Assembly: GCA_950097015.1 (NCBI GenBank)
Contig: CATNEN010000003.1
Location: 6,598,001 to 6,662,000 of the forward strand
DNA from: Macrostomum hystrix
Lineage: Eukaryota; Platyhelminthes; Macrostomidae
Reading direction: 5' to 3'
DNA length: 64,000 nucleotides
The notes under the pieces are model-generated. The model made no database searches. It saw nothing but the letters and a program-made list of their open reading frames with translations, and had not been told where the DNA came from. How positions within the stretch are numbered: the stretch's first letter is position 1; every line of letters begins with the position of its first letter. This document shows positions 47,901 to 58,365 of the stretch, piece after piece. A program made the translations under genes and the position numbers.

Positions 47901-50900
47901 TCTAAATGTTTTTTATACAATAACTATACGATTTATGGGTAGCATTAGTGCATAAAAGGCACAAAAAGCTATTGCGAATACATTTTTAAGGTACTTTAAT
48001 CTTAAAAGGCAAACCCGAACCTAAAGCAATCTAATTAGCAAAATAAAAAATGTTTCTGTCACCGATATAATCATACTGTAATCTATACACAAATCTATAC
48101 TACTTATTTTGCTATCGTAGAAGATAAAATAAGCTAGCTATTTATCTTACCTACTGATACTGGACCTGACAACAGAAAAACAGTTCAAACCAGTTATTTC
48201 TGTACAATACTTACAATATTGTAAGAGAAGGATTTGAAGAATAGGCCGAGAAATCGGTAGGAAACAGTCGAAAGGCCTAAAAGAATCGAACGAGGGACAA
48301 ATGGGAAACAGCCGAGAATCATGGGAAGAATTGGCCGAAGAATTGGTAGGAAACAGCCGAAAGGCATTAAATAATCGGTCGATGGATTGATTAGAAACAG
48401 CGGAGAGAGTTTTAAAGAATCGAAGGAAGAATTGGTAAGAAACTGCCGAGAGGCATCTGAAGAATCGGCCGGGGGTATTAGAGGGAAACAGTCGAAGGTC
48501 ATTGAAAGAATCGGCCGAGGGGATTGATAAGAAACAGCCGAGACAGATTTAAAGAATCGAAGGAAGGACTGGTAAGAAACAGCCGAGACAGATTTAAAGA
48601 ATCGAAGGAAGGATTGGTAAGAAACAGCCGAGACAGATTTAAAGAATCGAAGGAAGGATTGGTAGGAAAAAGCCGAGACAGATTTAAAGAATCGAAGGAA
48701 GGATTGGTAAGAAACAGCCGAGACAGATTTAAAGAATCGAAGGAAGGATTGGTAGGAAAAAGCCGAGGAATTAGAAAAATCGACCGAGGAACTGGTGGGA
48801 AACAGCCGAAACGGTATCGACAAAAACCACCCGCCCCACTCACCTTCCACTTTGCTATCGTCCATAGCCTTGTACTCTGTACTTTTAATAGCTAACTCCA
48901 CGCCATAACCGCTAAGTCGAGTCTTCTTCAGCGGTTTATCAGCGCTACCAATCAACGGCGCGTGCCTAAATGTATAGCTGAGCTTGCCAGCATCGGCTAG
49001 CGTCGTCATAGCAACGTGCCAAGCTGGGAACTCAGCCGAAGCCAATTTGGCGTAGAGTACAACGGAAGGCGCACGATCAGTTTCAGACTGTGCCTTGTAA
49101 GTCTTATCAGTTCGATAGATTAGCAAAGGCTGGCTAGCATTGACAGTATCCAACAAGCCAGCTAACTGATCTGGTTTGCAAGCCACCTCCCCGCCTGGCA
49201 ATACTGCGAAATTGTCGCCGTATTCCGATTTGCACCTGGCCGCATAGTCGCTGCTGAGTCCCAGTTGAGCATTCATCTCCAGGGCTGGCGAAGCAGCGCG
49301 CAGTGATAGCCATAATCTGAGTAGGTCTGAGCGACTTCCGGGAGCTAAAGCTTGCGCTTCAGTTATAGCCAACTGATACTCTGCACTGTCCGTCACTAAA
49401 AATAACAGTGAAGTCGAGAGTAAAAGTAAAAGCAATTCCTCGTCATCTAGTTAGCAATGTTTTATTCCAACGTTTCTCCCTTTATTCTTCAGTGAAGGAT
49501 TTATAAGGGAACAGAAGGATTATAGAGGATCAACTGAAGGATTATAGAGGATCAACTGAAGGATTATAGAGGACCAGCTGAAGGATTATAGAGGACCAGC
49601 TGAAGGATTGTAGAAGACTAACAGAAGGATTATAGAGGACCAACTGAAGGATTATAGAGGACCAGCTGAAGGATTATACAGGACCAGCTGAAGGATTATA
49701 GAGGACCAGCTGAAGGATTGTAGAAGACTAACTGAAGGATTATAGAGGATCAACTGAAGGATTATAGAGGACCAGTTGAAGGATCTGAGAGGACCAGCTG
49801 AAGGATTATAGAGGACCAGCTGAAGGATTGTAGAAGACCAACTGAAGGATTACAGGGGAACAACTAAAGGATCAGAGAGGACCAACTGAAGGATTGCAGA
49901 GGACCAACTGAAGGATTGCAGAGGATCAACTGAAAGATTATAGAGGAACAACTGAAGGATTGCAGAGGACCAACTGAAGGATTGCAGAGGATCAACTGAA
50001 GGATTATAGAGGACCAACTGAAGGATTGCAGAGGACCAACTGAAGGATTGCAGAGGATCAACTGAAGGATTATAGAGGACCAACTGAAGGATTATAGAGG
50101 ACCAACTGAAGGATTATAGAGGATCAACTGAAGGATTATAGAGGACCAGCTGAAAGATTATACAGGACCAGCTGAAGGATTATAGAGGACCAGCTGAAGG
50201 ATTAAATAGGACTATCTGAATCATAAGAGAGGACCAACTGAAGGATTATAGAGGACCAACTGAAGGATTATAGAGGACCAGCTGAAGGATTATAGAGGAT
50301 CAACTGAAGGATTATAGAGGACCAGCTGAAAGATTATACAGGACCAGCTGAAGGATTATAGAGGACCAGCTGAAGGATTAGATAGGACTATCTGAATCAT
50401 AAGAGAGGACCAACTGAAGGATTATAGAGGACCAGTTCAAGGATCAGAGAGGACCAGCTGAAGGATTATAGAGGACCAACTGAAGGATTATAGAGGACCA
50501 GCTGAAGGATTAGATAGGACTATCTGAATCATAAGAGAGGACCAACTGAAGGATTATAGAGGACCAGTTCAAGATCAGAAAGGACCAACTGAAGGATTAT
50601 AGAGGACCAGCTGAAGGATTATAGAGGACCAGCTGAAGGATTAGATAGGACTATCTGAATCATAAGAGAGGACCAACTGAAGGATTATAGAGGACCAGCT
50701 GAAGGATTATAGAGGACGAACTGAAGGATTATAGAGGACGAACTGAAGGATTATAGAGGACCAACTGAAGGATCAGAAAGGCCCAACTGAAGGATTATAG
50801 AGGACCAACTGAAGTATCAGAGAGGACCAACTGAAGGATCAGAAAGGCCCAACTGAAGGATTATAGAGGACCAACTGAAGTATCAGAGAGGACCAACTGA

Positions 50901-51350
50901 AGGATCAGAAAGGCCCAACTGAAGGATTATAGAGGACCAACTGAAGTATCAGAGAGGACCAACTGAAGGATCAGATAGGACCAACTGAAGGATCAGTGTC
51001 AAGAAAAAAACAACTTTCTAACTTACATCCAGACAAGTCGCTCCTTTTAGCTAGGTTGTCCAACAATTTCCAGAATAATTCAGTATTTTGTTGGTGCAGA
51101 AATTCACTGAAGATTCAAAGATGCATTTAGTGATGGCTATGTAAGGATTTTTTACAATAGGAAGGTGAGTCTCTGTAATGACTTACCTAGTTTCAGCTAA
51201 CAAGGAGGTAGATTGCCATTTAGCGAACATGTTCACTGTCACGTATTTAGATCTAGCTAAGATTAATTGCGGCAAGATCAAAAAGCTGATTAGTATTGGT
51301 AGCATTGTTGGCACCATGCCAACATGGGGCATTATGCTGGCTCTTCTCAT
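35940..51350 (-). CDS. UGGT: UDP-glucose:glycoprotein glucosyltransferase (14 exons, complete)
   Basis: UGGT is the ER folding sensor that re-glucosylates misfolded N-glycoproteins for calnexin/calreticulin. Exons: 51350-51187, 51106-51027, 49395-48844, 47901-47832, 46665-46302, 45232-44866, 44209-43786, 43209-42974, 42007-41609, 41082-40510, 40129-39530, 38287-38189, 37517-36947, 36227-35940; about 1595 residues, the usual length. A hydrophobic leader ([16 protein letters not shown]) precedes the thioredoxin-like region, which contains [20 protein letters not shown]. The GT24 catalytic domain in exons 12-14 shows [29 protein letters not shown], the metal-binding [11 protein letters not shown] (DADQ near residue 1396), [21 protein letters not shown] and [12 protein letters not shown]. 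The C-terminus HTEL is a KDEL-type ER retrieval signal. Exon 6 to 7 is one base out of frame under GT-AG splicing (see findings). Eleven of the 13 introns are dominated by one private tandem array each. Confidence 0.95.
36285..36830 (-). repeat. Degenerate ATCCCAAATCAAGATCCCAA array, UGGT intron 13
   Basis: Diverged units built on AAATCCCAAATCAAGATCCC and AAAGATACT fill most of the intron. The sense strand is G-rich here, against the general trend. Confidence 0.8.
37600..38135 (-). repeat. Old array with about 70 bp period, UGGT intron 12
   Basis: TTTTCGATACATATCGGGTC recurs with variation near 37608, 37673, 37747, 37817, 37889, 37963, 38032 and 38118. The core CGATACATATCG is an inverted repeat. 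The linking sequence (GCTTGTATTTTAGGTCTTCA) also recurs, so this is a decayed tandem array. Confidence 0.8.
38781..39435 (-). repeat. 30 bp near-perfect array, UGGT intron 11
   Basis: About 22 copies of a 30 bp unit containing AAAATACATTGATAAGAGGA and TCTGATAAGG, identical except a TATGAGG variant at 39181 and 39361 (180 bp apart). No indels. Recent homogenisation is likely. Confidence 0.98.
40138..40418 (-). repeat. 25 bp GTGAATGTACATTGGG array, UGGT intron 10
   Basis: Units of about 25 bp with GGGTGAATGTACATTGGG and GTGGGTT. Starts within 10 bp of the exon 11 acceptor (40130). GAATGTACATT is shared with the intron 7 array. Confidence 0.95.
40419..40495 (-). mobile_element. SINE-A fragment at the end of UGGT intron 10
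   Basis: Minus strand: CACCAAGGTCCCTGAGCTCG, then CCGCGGGGCCT and GGCTTGTCTTGCAGTTT and CCAACCTCC; an internally deleted SINE-A next to the donor at 40509. Confidence 0.75.
41155..41410 (-). repeat. 25 bp GGATGTACTTTAGATGCT array, UGGT intron 9
   Basis: About 10 diverged units containing GACTGGATGTACTTTAGATG. Confidence 0.92.
42068..42850 (-). repeat. 23 bp GAGTGACATTGATGGGGTGA array, UGGT intron 8
   Basis: About 34 copies of a 23 bp unit starting GAGTGACATTGATGGGGTGA, with variants GACATTTTTGGTGTGAAAA and GACAGTGATAGGG. Shares AGTGACATT with three arrays more than 20 kb away. Confidence 0.97.
43275..43745 (-). repeat. 40 bp array, UGGT intron 7
   Basis: About 12 copies of a 40 bp unit containing GGGGCAGGAAGTTGATTCGG and GCAGGCCGGAATGTACATTC. 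The sense strand is C-rich. Confidence 0.96.
44221..44850 (-). repeat. 14-16 bp GATCAGTAGATGGG array, UGGT intron 6
   Basis: Units GATCAGTAGATGGG and GGTCAGAAGATGGG. The array runs from near the exon 6 donor up to within about 12 bp of the exon 7 acceptor, the only junction in the gene that does not fit. Confidence 0.96.
45423..46262 (-). repeat. 30 bp array with 240 bp higher-order repeat, UGGT intron 5
   Basis: 28 units of 30 bp containing GATTGGGATCTATAGATCAT and TAGGATCCTA, without indels. The block starting GAACCTAGATTTGGATCTAT with AGACCGTTGG 50 bp later recurs at 45601, 45841 and 46081, an exact 240 bp (8-unit) period. Confidence 0.98.
46763..47362 (-). mobile_element. SINE-B: 600 bp tRNA-headed element with target-site duplication
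   Basis: Flanked by a perfect 13 bp direct repeat TACGTAGCGTGTT (46750-46762 and 47363-47375). On the minus strand it starts GGGGGCGAGTGGGTCAGCGG, has an A box TGGGTCAGCGG and B box AGTTCGATTCA (47309-47299), a GC-rich body, and ends in a GATA-type tail (AGATAGATAAGATAGATAG). This is a retroposed, tRNA-derived SINE inside UGGT intron 4. Confidence 0.9.
47392..47695 (+). mobile_element. SINE-A, near full-length copy in UGGT intron 4
   Basis: A box TGGCAGAGCGG (47401-47411) and B box AGTTCGATTCC (47446-47456) in a tRNA-Leu-like head (TTTGCCTCTCGCACCAAGG). The body includes GGCGCAGCCGCGGAGAGAAG, CCAACCTCCAAGGCACAGTG, ACGATGAGAAAGTCAGGGCA and GCCTCCTCGCTGGCTGCG. Inserted next to SINE-B in the opposite orientation. 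No target duplication found by eye. Confidence 0.92.
48240..48800 (-). repeat. 45 bp array, UGGT intron 3
   Basis: The core (about 48525-48770) has five to six copies of a 45 bp unit containing AAACAGCCGAGACAGATTTA and AAGAATCGAAGGAAGGATTG. Flanking parts hold older variants. Ends about 45 bp from the exon 3 donor. Confidence 0.93.
49497..51000 (-). repeat. 22 bp array, UGGT intron 2
   Basis: About 67 units of 22 bp containing GGACCAACTGAAGGATTATA. A longer block with GATTAGATAGGACTATCTGA and ATCATAAGAG recurs at about 50193, 50372, 50505 and 50640. Ends about 25 bp from the exon 2 donor. Confidence 0.97.
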
Positions 51351-52110
51351 TTGCTGAAAATGTTTAGTTTGTTTAGTAATTTCTTACTTAATTCTATGAC
51401 TAAAAAGTGGGTGACTGGATGACTAAATTAATGGGTGAGAAATGTATGACCCAAGAAGAGTTTTCTGCAGTTTTGTCTTAAGTTTGAAATGTCTTAAGGT
51501 ACATAGTATTGTAATAAGTTTGAAATGTAATTAAATTTTGAATTATTTTATGTTTTTCAAACATAAGCACGCATATGGGTGTTACTGTGTGTTAGTACAA
51601 AAGTATTTATTTTATTTTATTTCAACAGTTTATCTGTAGAATTTCAGCAGCAAGTGCAAGGGTACTGATAAGAATATATCTAATAAAATAAGTTTTAAAA
51701 CTTGATTTATGTATATAAGTTAAAAAAACAATTTTAATTAGACAAGCTAGATTATTTCGAATAAGGTTTCGAATAAGACTGAAAAAATACAGAGAGCTAA
51801 TAAGGATTTGTTATGCATATTCAAATTACACTATAGAGTAAAATACAAGTATGTGTAGATTGCGTCTCGGATTTATTGCATTCATACTATTCATAATATT
51901 GGGTTCGAACTAAGACAAGGCCTCTTCATTAGTTTATCAATATGTTTTTTACGAATCTCTGTTGAGTAAAATAGAATTTATGTAGTGGCCATCTTAAAAG
52001 GTGCCATTCGGGTAGTAGTACCAGGATAATGATTCTATTGCAATCAATTAGCAGTTTTTGCTGTTCAAGACACAAATGTCAATCAAAATTCGACCTTCAA
52101 ACACAGATGG
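51351..52110. other. Spacer between UGGT start and TRP-like copy 1
   Basis: No gene seen. TTTTCAG lies 3 nt before the UGGT ATG. AT-rich; AATAAA on the minus strand near 51880 could serve TRP-like copy 1. Confidence 0.45.
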
Positions 52111-54063
52111 TTATTCGCCGAAATAGTCCAGATCAGTCATAGATGGCCTATTAGCGACCATTGAAGCCAGACTTAGATTATTATTGGAGACGATAAGCTT
52201 GCTCTGCGGAGTCAGCGGCTCGCATAGTCTCAATACAATTGACCTTGGCCTACAACAAAGTTTTCGAACCATCGCCAATGTCCTCTCAGCGAAGTCGACT
52301 GTAGACAGCATCAGTATATAGCGATTCTCGACTTCATGTTCTAGAACTCGCGACACTACAGACGATAAAAGGCCGACAACAAAGTTAATGAATAGAATCG
52401 GCACAAACAAAATATAGAACATGTGAGTCACATTCAGGTCGATGCGATCGTCTTGCGGAATGAAAATCGACGAATCGACTATGTTAAGCGACACCAAGAA
52501 AGTCTGGTAGAAAGCAACAAGGAATTGCGGAAACGTGTCCGAACGGCTTGTAGAATTGTTAACGCTGGAGAAGATAAAACTTGATTGAAACATTCGGGAG
52601 AATATAGCCATCAGTGCTAAGTAGAGGATGATGAACAACGTAAACGCGGCAAGACTATTGTAGAAGCTACTCATGAGGGCAGTCAGAAAAGGAACTACAC
52701 GAAGATAGCAAACTAGTATACAGACGCTAGCCAAGAGAAGTATTATGTTGCATAGACCGCTCGCCGTATAGATAAAATGACTGAACATGTCACAGGTGCG
52801 CTTAGCATCCACGTAGATCCACAAGAGTAGAACAGCAGCGGGAAAGGCAACTACGTTAGGCATTGTCCAGGTTAGCAAGTCCCAATAGTACTGCCTTGGC
52901 CACTTAGGATAGCCAACTTGGTTCCTACAGCAAGGCGAGATTTGGACGATCAAAAAAGTTATTATGAACAGAAATTAGAGAACAATAAGTCTGAACATGT
53001 TAACTTGCCTGATATATTCTTTTCGAACTATTCCAAACAGAGAGGAAGCGATCCCGATTGCGGTCACTGCAATCCAAGTGGTTAGCAGTACAAGTGTACC
53101 AACTGGAAATGAAGCGGTGCTGCCGGCGCACGTCAGCTTGAGATAATCATTAACCTTGGGTCCGCTGAATACTACAGTCAATGTGGTTAGTAACAATCCT
53201 AGAAAAATAATGCTGTAGATAAAAAACTTGTTTGAATCGAACAACAATTCGACCCACTGCTTCCAGATAAAGCCGTGCTGAAATATTCCTAGCTTTTTTA
53301 GCTCCGGTAGAGTTGATTCACCGTACAAATCATGCAGCACGCATAGCGGACTAGTGAAGTAGCAAGGGTTTTCACCGACAGCATCGGATACGTCCAATGT
53401 GATGTGCTCAGTAATGCCAACAGCTTCAGACTTCATGAGAGACTGGGGTGTGTGGTAGTAAATAATGTACTCAACATAGTTAGCAAGGCCAAGATAAACA
53501 CCCCAGCTTAGGGGCATCATACCAGCACAACACCTGGACTGCAGCATAATGGCTTGTTGATTGTGATCAAACAGCTTCTTATGAAATAGGTCGATTAGAT
53601 CGAAAATCTCGGCATCCGAACCTGTACCGAAACGGTGCTTCGAAGAAAAGTTAACAGCTCCCATCAGATTGTGGTAGGCATTGAATTCGAACTCGGTCAT
53701 GCTGGAAAAGTCGACTCCAGACTCCTTCATGAACAGGAGACACTGTTTAGCATTGTAGAACATGGCGACAAAGAAAGGATTTGTTGGAAACGGATGGACG
53801 TTGCCGCACATTGCTACAGAACTGCTGAAGCTGGGACCGCAATGCCTCCATCTACCGCTAACGTCTCGACTCTTCAAGAAGGTTTTCCAGTCGACGAGAT
53901 ATGAAAAAGCCTTCAAGTCTTCAACATTGTCTTCGGCCAAGCATTTGACGAACGCCAACCATTCCTTGTTAGTAGGGAAAAAATCGATTATGTCGATCTG
54001 GTATTCAATCATTTCGAACTCTTTGTCCTTGACCTCTTCGGGAAAAATAGCGTTCTGTTTCAT
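52111..54063 (-). CDS. TRP-like cation channel with ankyrin-like N-terminus, tandem copy 1
   Basis: Exons 54063-53009 and 52924-52111, separated by an 84 bp intron with a GC donor (AG|GCAAGT), give 622 residues. The N-terminal half has ankyrin-like helices (NPFFVAMFYNAKQCLLFM, MMPLSWGVYLGLANYVEYI) and a pre-S1 stretch (GFIWKQWVELLFDSNKF). Six hydrophobic segments follow: S1 at about 275-297, S2 about 320-342, then S3 to S6 in exon 2. The pore helix FPQFLVAFYQTFLVSLNIVD precedes S6, FYILFVPILFINFVVGLL. This is the TRP-channel plan; the pre-S1 and S5 look is nearest TRPA/TRPV but I cannot assign a subfamily. The neighbouring gene at 58110 is a close paralog. Unlike the other genes here, its intron carries no tandem array. 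Confidence 0.8.
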
Positions 54064-54700
54064 ATTTGCGTTCAGGCCGCACTTCGAGATGCAGGCTAGT
54101 AGAACTACAAACTTGCTGGGTTTTGCCAGATTGTAGTCTGCACGTTGACTCTTAGACGACAGTTTAAACTGCTAGTCAATCAGATTTCCTCATTGGCCCT
54201 GCTCTGCTCTGTGGCATTAGCCAAGGATTGGCTAAGCTTCAACCAATATTCAATCCTACCAAACTGCAATATTTGCACAGCAATCGATACGGGAAAATAT
54301 TTAGTGGTACAAAAGCTTCAAAGATTACTGGGCAGACAAAAAATCTGACAATTCAAAGCACAGTGGTGTTTAATGTGACTGAAAATAAACTTGACATGAT
54401 CGCTGTCAGGTGATAAAATAATGCAAGTGCGCACCAGCCATAGTGCCATTGTATTATAAGTCGGGGCATTGTGTGCTGATGGCTAACTGGATCGGACAGG
54501 CCAATTATTAACTGTTTAAATATTTACTCTCCAACCAGCTGAAGTGGGACTGCAACGCAAGCAATGGTTTAGCTATCAAAGCCAGCCTTACATTTTATAG
54601 CTAGAAAAACAAAAACTGGACCCATGAAGCGTGATTAGTTTACTCTGGTTGCTATTGGCAACGGATTGGTGTAGGGCGCTCACTCACTCACTTGGTCTAT

Positions 54701-54729
54701 GGTGCTCCCCGACAGTCTCGGGGAGCACC
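54701..54729. other. Perfect 12 bp stem, 5 nt loop hairpin
   Basis: GGTGCTCCCCGA, loop CAGTC, TCGGGGAGCACC: all 12 pairs match and the stem is GC-rich in AT-rich surroundings, 640 bp upstream of TRP-like copy 1. Not a histone-type stem-loop. Function unknown. Confidence 0.75.
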
Positions 54730-55784
54730 GATCACTCAACTGCTTTCATAGCTTAATCCAATGGGAACAGATAGTAATTAATTAGATTTACGTTGATGGC
54801 TTTCAGGATTTCCTAAAAATGCTTCCGTGAAAGTTACTAAATTCGCAAATCCAAAATAATTTCTAAAATAAACAAAGGCCATTCTATAAGTTTTAAAGGT
54901 AAAATGAATCACCTAAGGCAAGGAAACATTGCTTGTCATAAAATTCCACAGGAAATGACAAAAACAGGGACAGAGTGACGCATGCTTCAACATATCCTGT
55001 GGGTCAATAAAGTGAGCTGAAGTTTGAATGTCGATAGTTCAATGAGTTAACTGTCTGTTCCTTTAGTCAGGTGATCAAATATAATAGGACAACTCAATAG
55101 GTTCGAGCACGACTAACCTTGGATCGAGTAATAAACTTCAGATTTGTTCATTTTTGGTCGAAATTATCATCGATAGAATTGACCGAAAAGATTGTATCTA
55201 ATTTCCTAAAAGTATCATATTATTTGCTCAATAATCAACAGAGAGTGCGGAGCTCAAAGAACATGTTCAACGTGAAAACTGGATAGGGAGTGAAACGAAA
55301 GTTAAAGATAAGCAAAGATACGACGGCTTAATACGATGTTTTTTTACGCAAGGCACTTTACGAAAGTCCAAAGTGACGTACATTCTTATGCAAATATTAG
55401 CTTCAAGGTTGACTTTGATGCACTTTACTGTCTTGGCAGAGTCAAAAAAGCAAAAAATATTTCAACAAGTAGTTTAAAGATATTTTAAAGTAAATCTGAT
55501 TATATGCTTCTTTATTTCTATACAATTTACTCATAGAACGGTAGTATATGGAATCATAGTACGAGCAAACACGAATATTGTTGCGATTTTTATACTACAT
55601 GACCAGATTAAGAATTAAATTGACAGACGTTGTTGACAGACATTGTTCTATGTGATGGTTTTAAACGACAATATATTCATAATAGGAAAATTCATAAATT
55701 CATAATTCATAACAGGAAAATTTTATCGTTAGTAAGCAGCACGAACAGCATAACTGAAACTATAAACTCGACACAATTTTTCAT

Positions 55785-55905
55785 ACCACGCAGCGCGAAG
55801 AGAGTACGCGGGCGCCGGCTGAAATAAAACCCAGCTCAAGGCGGAGAGGTGGGTGCCTGGGCTGGGTGTTTACACCCAATCAGCGAGCGCCCATTGGACA
55901 CTTCA
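55785..55905. promoter_or_regulatory. GC-rich CCAAT segment with forkhead-type palindrome
   Basis: A GC-rich island with CCAAT (55876-55880) and inverted ATTGG (55893-55897), plus TGGGTGT-TT-ACACCCA (55863-55878), a perfect-armed palindrome whose centre contains TGTTTAC, the forkhead core. It lies 1.7 kb upstream of TRP-like copy 1. A promoter or enhancer is possible; a mobile-element remnant is an alternative. Confidence 0.3.
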
Positions 55906-56184
55906 AATAACATATTTACCTCGCGAAGTTAACTAACGAATCGATAGTAAGTAAAAACTTTAACACAGTTGGATTCCATGCTTGTTTAAGTTTTTTAAGC
56001 AATAAAAAACACAGCCAAACTAGCTCGTACACAGAAAAAAGCTTGTAATAGAATACAATCCAGGAAAAATGAGACAATTTTTTTACTCATCGCTGAAAAG
56101 TTTAAATAACAATAGATGAGAAGCCACAAAATGAAGGGAATAAACCTTGTCAAGAAAATAACTCGGTTTGTCTTTAACGGAAGG

Positions 56185-58110
56185 TCAAGACGGAGTCCTT
56201 TCAAGCGCAGTCGATTCCAGGGTGTCATTGCAGAAGACAATCAGCTTACTATCAGGACTCAAAGGCTGGCAGATGGACAAAACTATAGATTTGGAGCCCA
56301 ATAGGCGTCGAATCAGGCGATTAACCACGTAGAATGTGCGCTCCGAAAATTCCAAAGCCTCCAGCTTTAATATGTAGCGATTTTCGACATCGTGCTCCAA
56401 AACTTGAGACACAACCGATGACAGAATTCCGACGACAAAGTTGATAAACAGAATTGGTACAAACAAGATGTAGAACATGTGGGTAACATTCAAATCGATT
56501 CGATCACTCTGCGGAACAAACACAGTCGAATTGACAATATTTAACGACACCAAAAAGGTCTGGTAGAAGGCGATAAGAAATTCCGGAAACGTGTCCGCCC
56601 TGCCAGTGCCAACATCGCTGGCGCTGGAGAAGATAAAGTTGGACTGAAACATGCGCGCGAATATAACCGTTAAGCAGAGATAGAAAATTATGAACATGGT
56701 GAATGATCCCAGACTGTTATAGAAACTGCTCATTAGAGTTGTGAGCGAGGGTACGAGGCGAAGATAGGCTACGATCAGGCTGACACAGGCCAATAGCAAG
56801 AATATGTGACACAGGCTACTAATTGTATAGATCAGCTCTTTGAATGTTGTGCAGCTCCGATCGGCGTCTACATAAATCCAGAGTAGGAACGCAGAGATGG
56901 GCAAGGCAACAGTATTAGGTAGAAGCCAACCAACCAAGTCTCTGTAGTTCTGCCGCGGTATCTTAGGGTAACCGACTTTAGATCTACAAGTATTTACATG
57001 GTAGGTAGTTGCTGTGCATGGAGTCTTGGACGCACTATCTAAGCGCATTTTTTAATGTGCTTACCTGAATTTTTCCTTGCGTACAATTCCAAACACTGCT
57101 AGTATTAACACTGTCGTTGAAGCGATTAACCAAGCAATTAGGATACCAACAGTTCCAGTAGGATATATATATGGATTATTATTGCATCGATTCTTTAGGT
57201 AGTCGTTTCCACTGCTGCCCGTAAAGACAACAGTCATTGTTGTTAGCAAGATGGCTAATAGCAAGTAGAAGAGAATCAAGACTCGATTGCGGTCATACAA
57301 GACGTCGACCCACTGCTTCCATAAGAAGCCATTTCTAAATATGTCAAGCCTTTTCAACTCCGGCAGAGTGGATTCGCCGTACTTGTCAAGTAGGACGCAA
57401 ATCGGACTAGTGAAAAAGCTCGGATTTTCACCTGTCATCTCCGACACATCCAAAGTGATGTGTTCGTTTATACCAACCGACTCTGAACGTAGGACGCAAT
57501 TAGGCGAAAAGTAGTACAGAATGTACTCAACTTGATCCGCTAAACCCAAGTAAACACCCCATGACAATGGTGACATGCCGTGATGGCAGACGGACTTGAT
57601 CATTCTACTCTGCTGCTCGCGAGTAAACAAATTACGATGGAATATGTTGACTAATTCTGTGAAACTTGCCGGAGGAGCCTTCCGACATCGACGGATGGAC
57701 ATGAAGCGTACAGCACTCATGAGTACGTGGTAGGCTGTCAGACCATGCTCAGTTAGCCGAGAAAAGTCTAAACCTGACTCGGCCATGAACAGCAGGCATT
57801 TCTTGGCGCCAAAAAACATACCAACAAAGAATGGATTTGTCGGATATGTATGCTTGCCATCGATAAAGTCTTTTGGACGACTGTAGCCATCTGGGCAGTT
57901 GAGCCAAACGCCATTAACGTCCCGGCTCTGAAGGAAAGCAATCCAATCGATATTCTTTGAGAATGACTTTAAGTCGTCGACATTGTCCTCAGCCAAGCAC
58001 TTAAGAAATGCTAGCCAGTGCCCTTCCGTTGGCAAGAAATTAATTAAATCGTATTCAAACTCGCAAGATACGGGTAGCTCTGACGACGGCGATATTTTTG
58101 ACATCGACAT
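56185..58110 (-). CDS. TRP-like cation channel with ankyrin-like N-terminus, tandem copy 2
   Basis: Exons 58110-57065 and 56983-56185, with an 81 bp GT-AG intron, give 614 residues. It aligns along its length with the gene at 54063-52111: the shared WLAFxKCLAEDNVxDLK start, the SRDV element, ankyrin-like helices (NPFFVGMFFGAKKCLLFM), WKQWVDVLYDRN before S1, the paired S3-S5 block with SSFYNSLGSFTMFIIFYL, the pore FPEFLIAFYQTFLVSLNIVN and S6 FYILFVPILFINFVVGIL. The intron sits at the same codon (Arg at the exon junction, AG|R). Start chosen at the ATG at 58110; an upstream GTG in frame is unlikely in an animal gene. A membrane cation channel is inferred; stimulus and subfamily are unknown. Confidence 0.8.
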
Positions 58111-58365
58111 GGTTACCACATTAAACTTGGTTCCGACAAAAATAGCTGTTTGATTCTGTAGATTTTAAAGCCAACGAAGGACTTTTTTACTGTGCCTGAC
58201 TGAAAATGCCACTGCCAACTCACATAAAAGCGACGTGCAGGCATAGAGCCACTCTTATTGGCTGGCAGGACACCAATAAAGAATTCATTTCGCCCAATAT
58301 CTATCGCGGCAACGAATCAAAGCTTCTGGTTTAGAATGCGAAAATTCATAGATGATTTGCATTAA

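Larger units (their letters stand above)
54064..56184. other. Spacer between the two TRP-like genes
   Basis: No gene or array recognised in 2.1 kb. It holds the perfect hairpin at 54701-54729 and the GC-rich CCAAT segment at 55785-55905. Confidence 0.5.

Noticed and set aside
54701-54729. Histone mRNA 3' stem-loop
   Set aside because: Stem length, loop and sequence do not match the 6 bp, 4 nt histone element and no histone gene is near.
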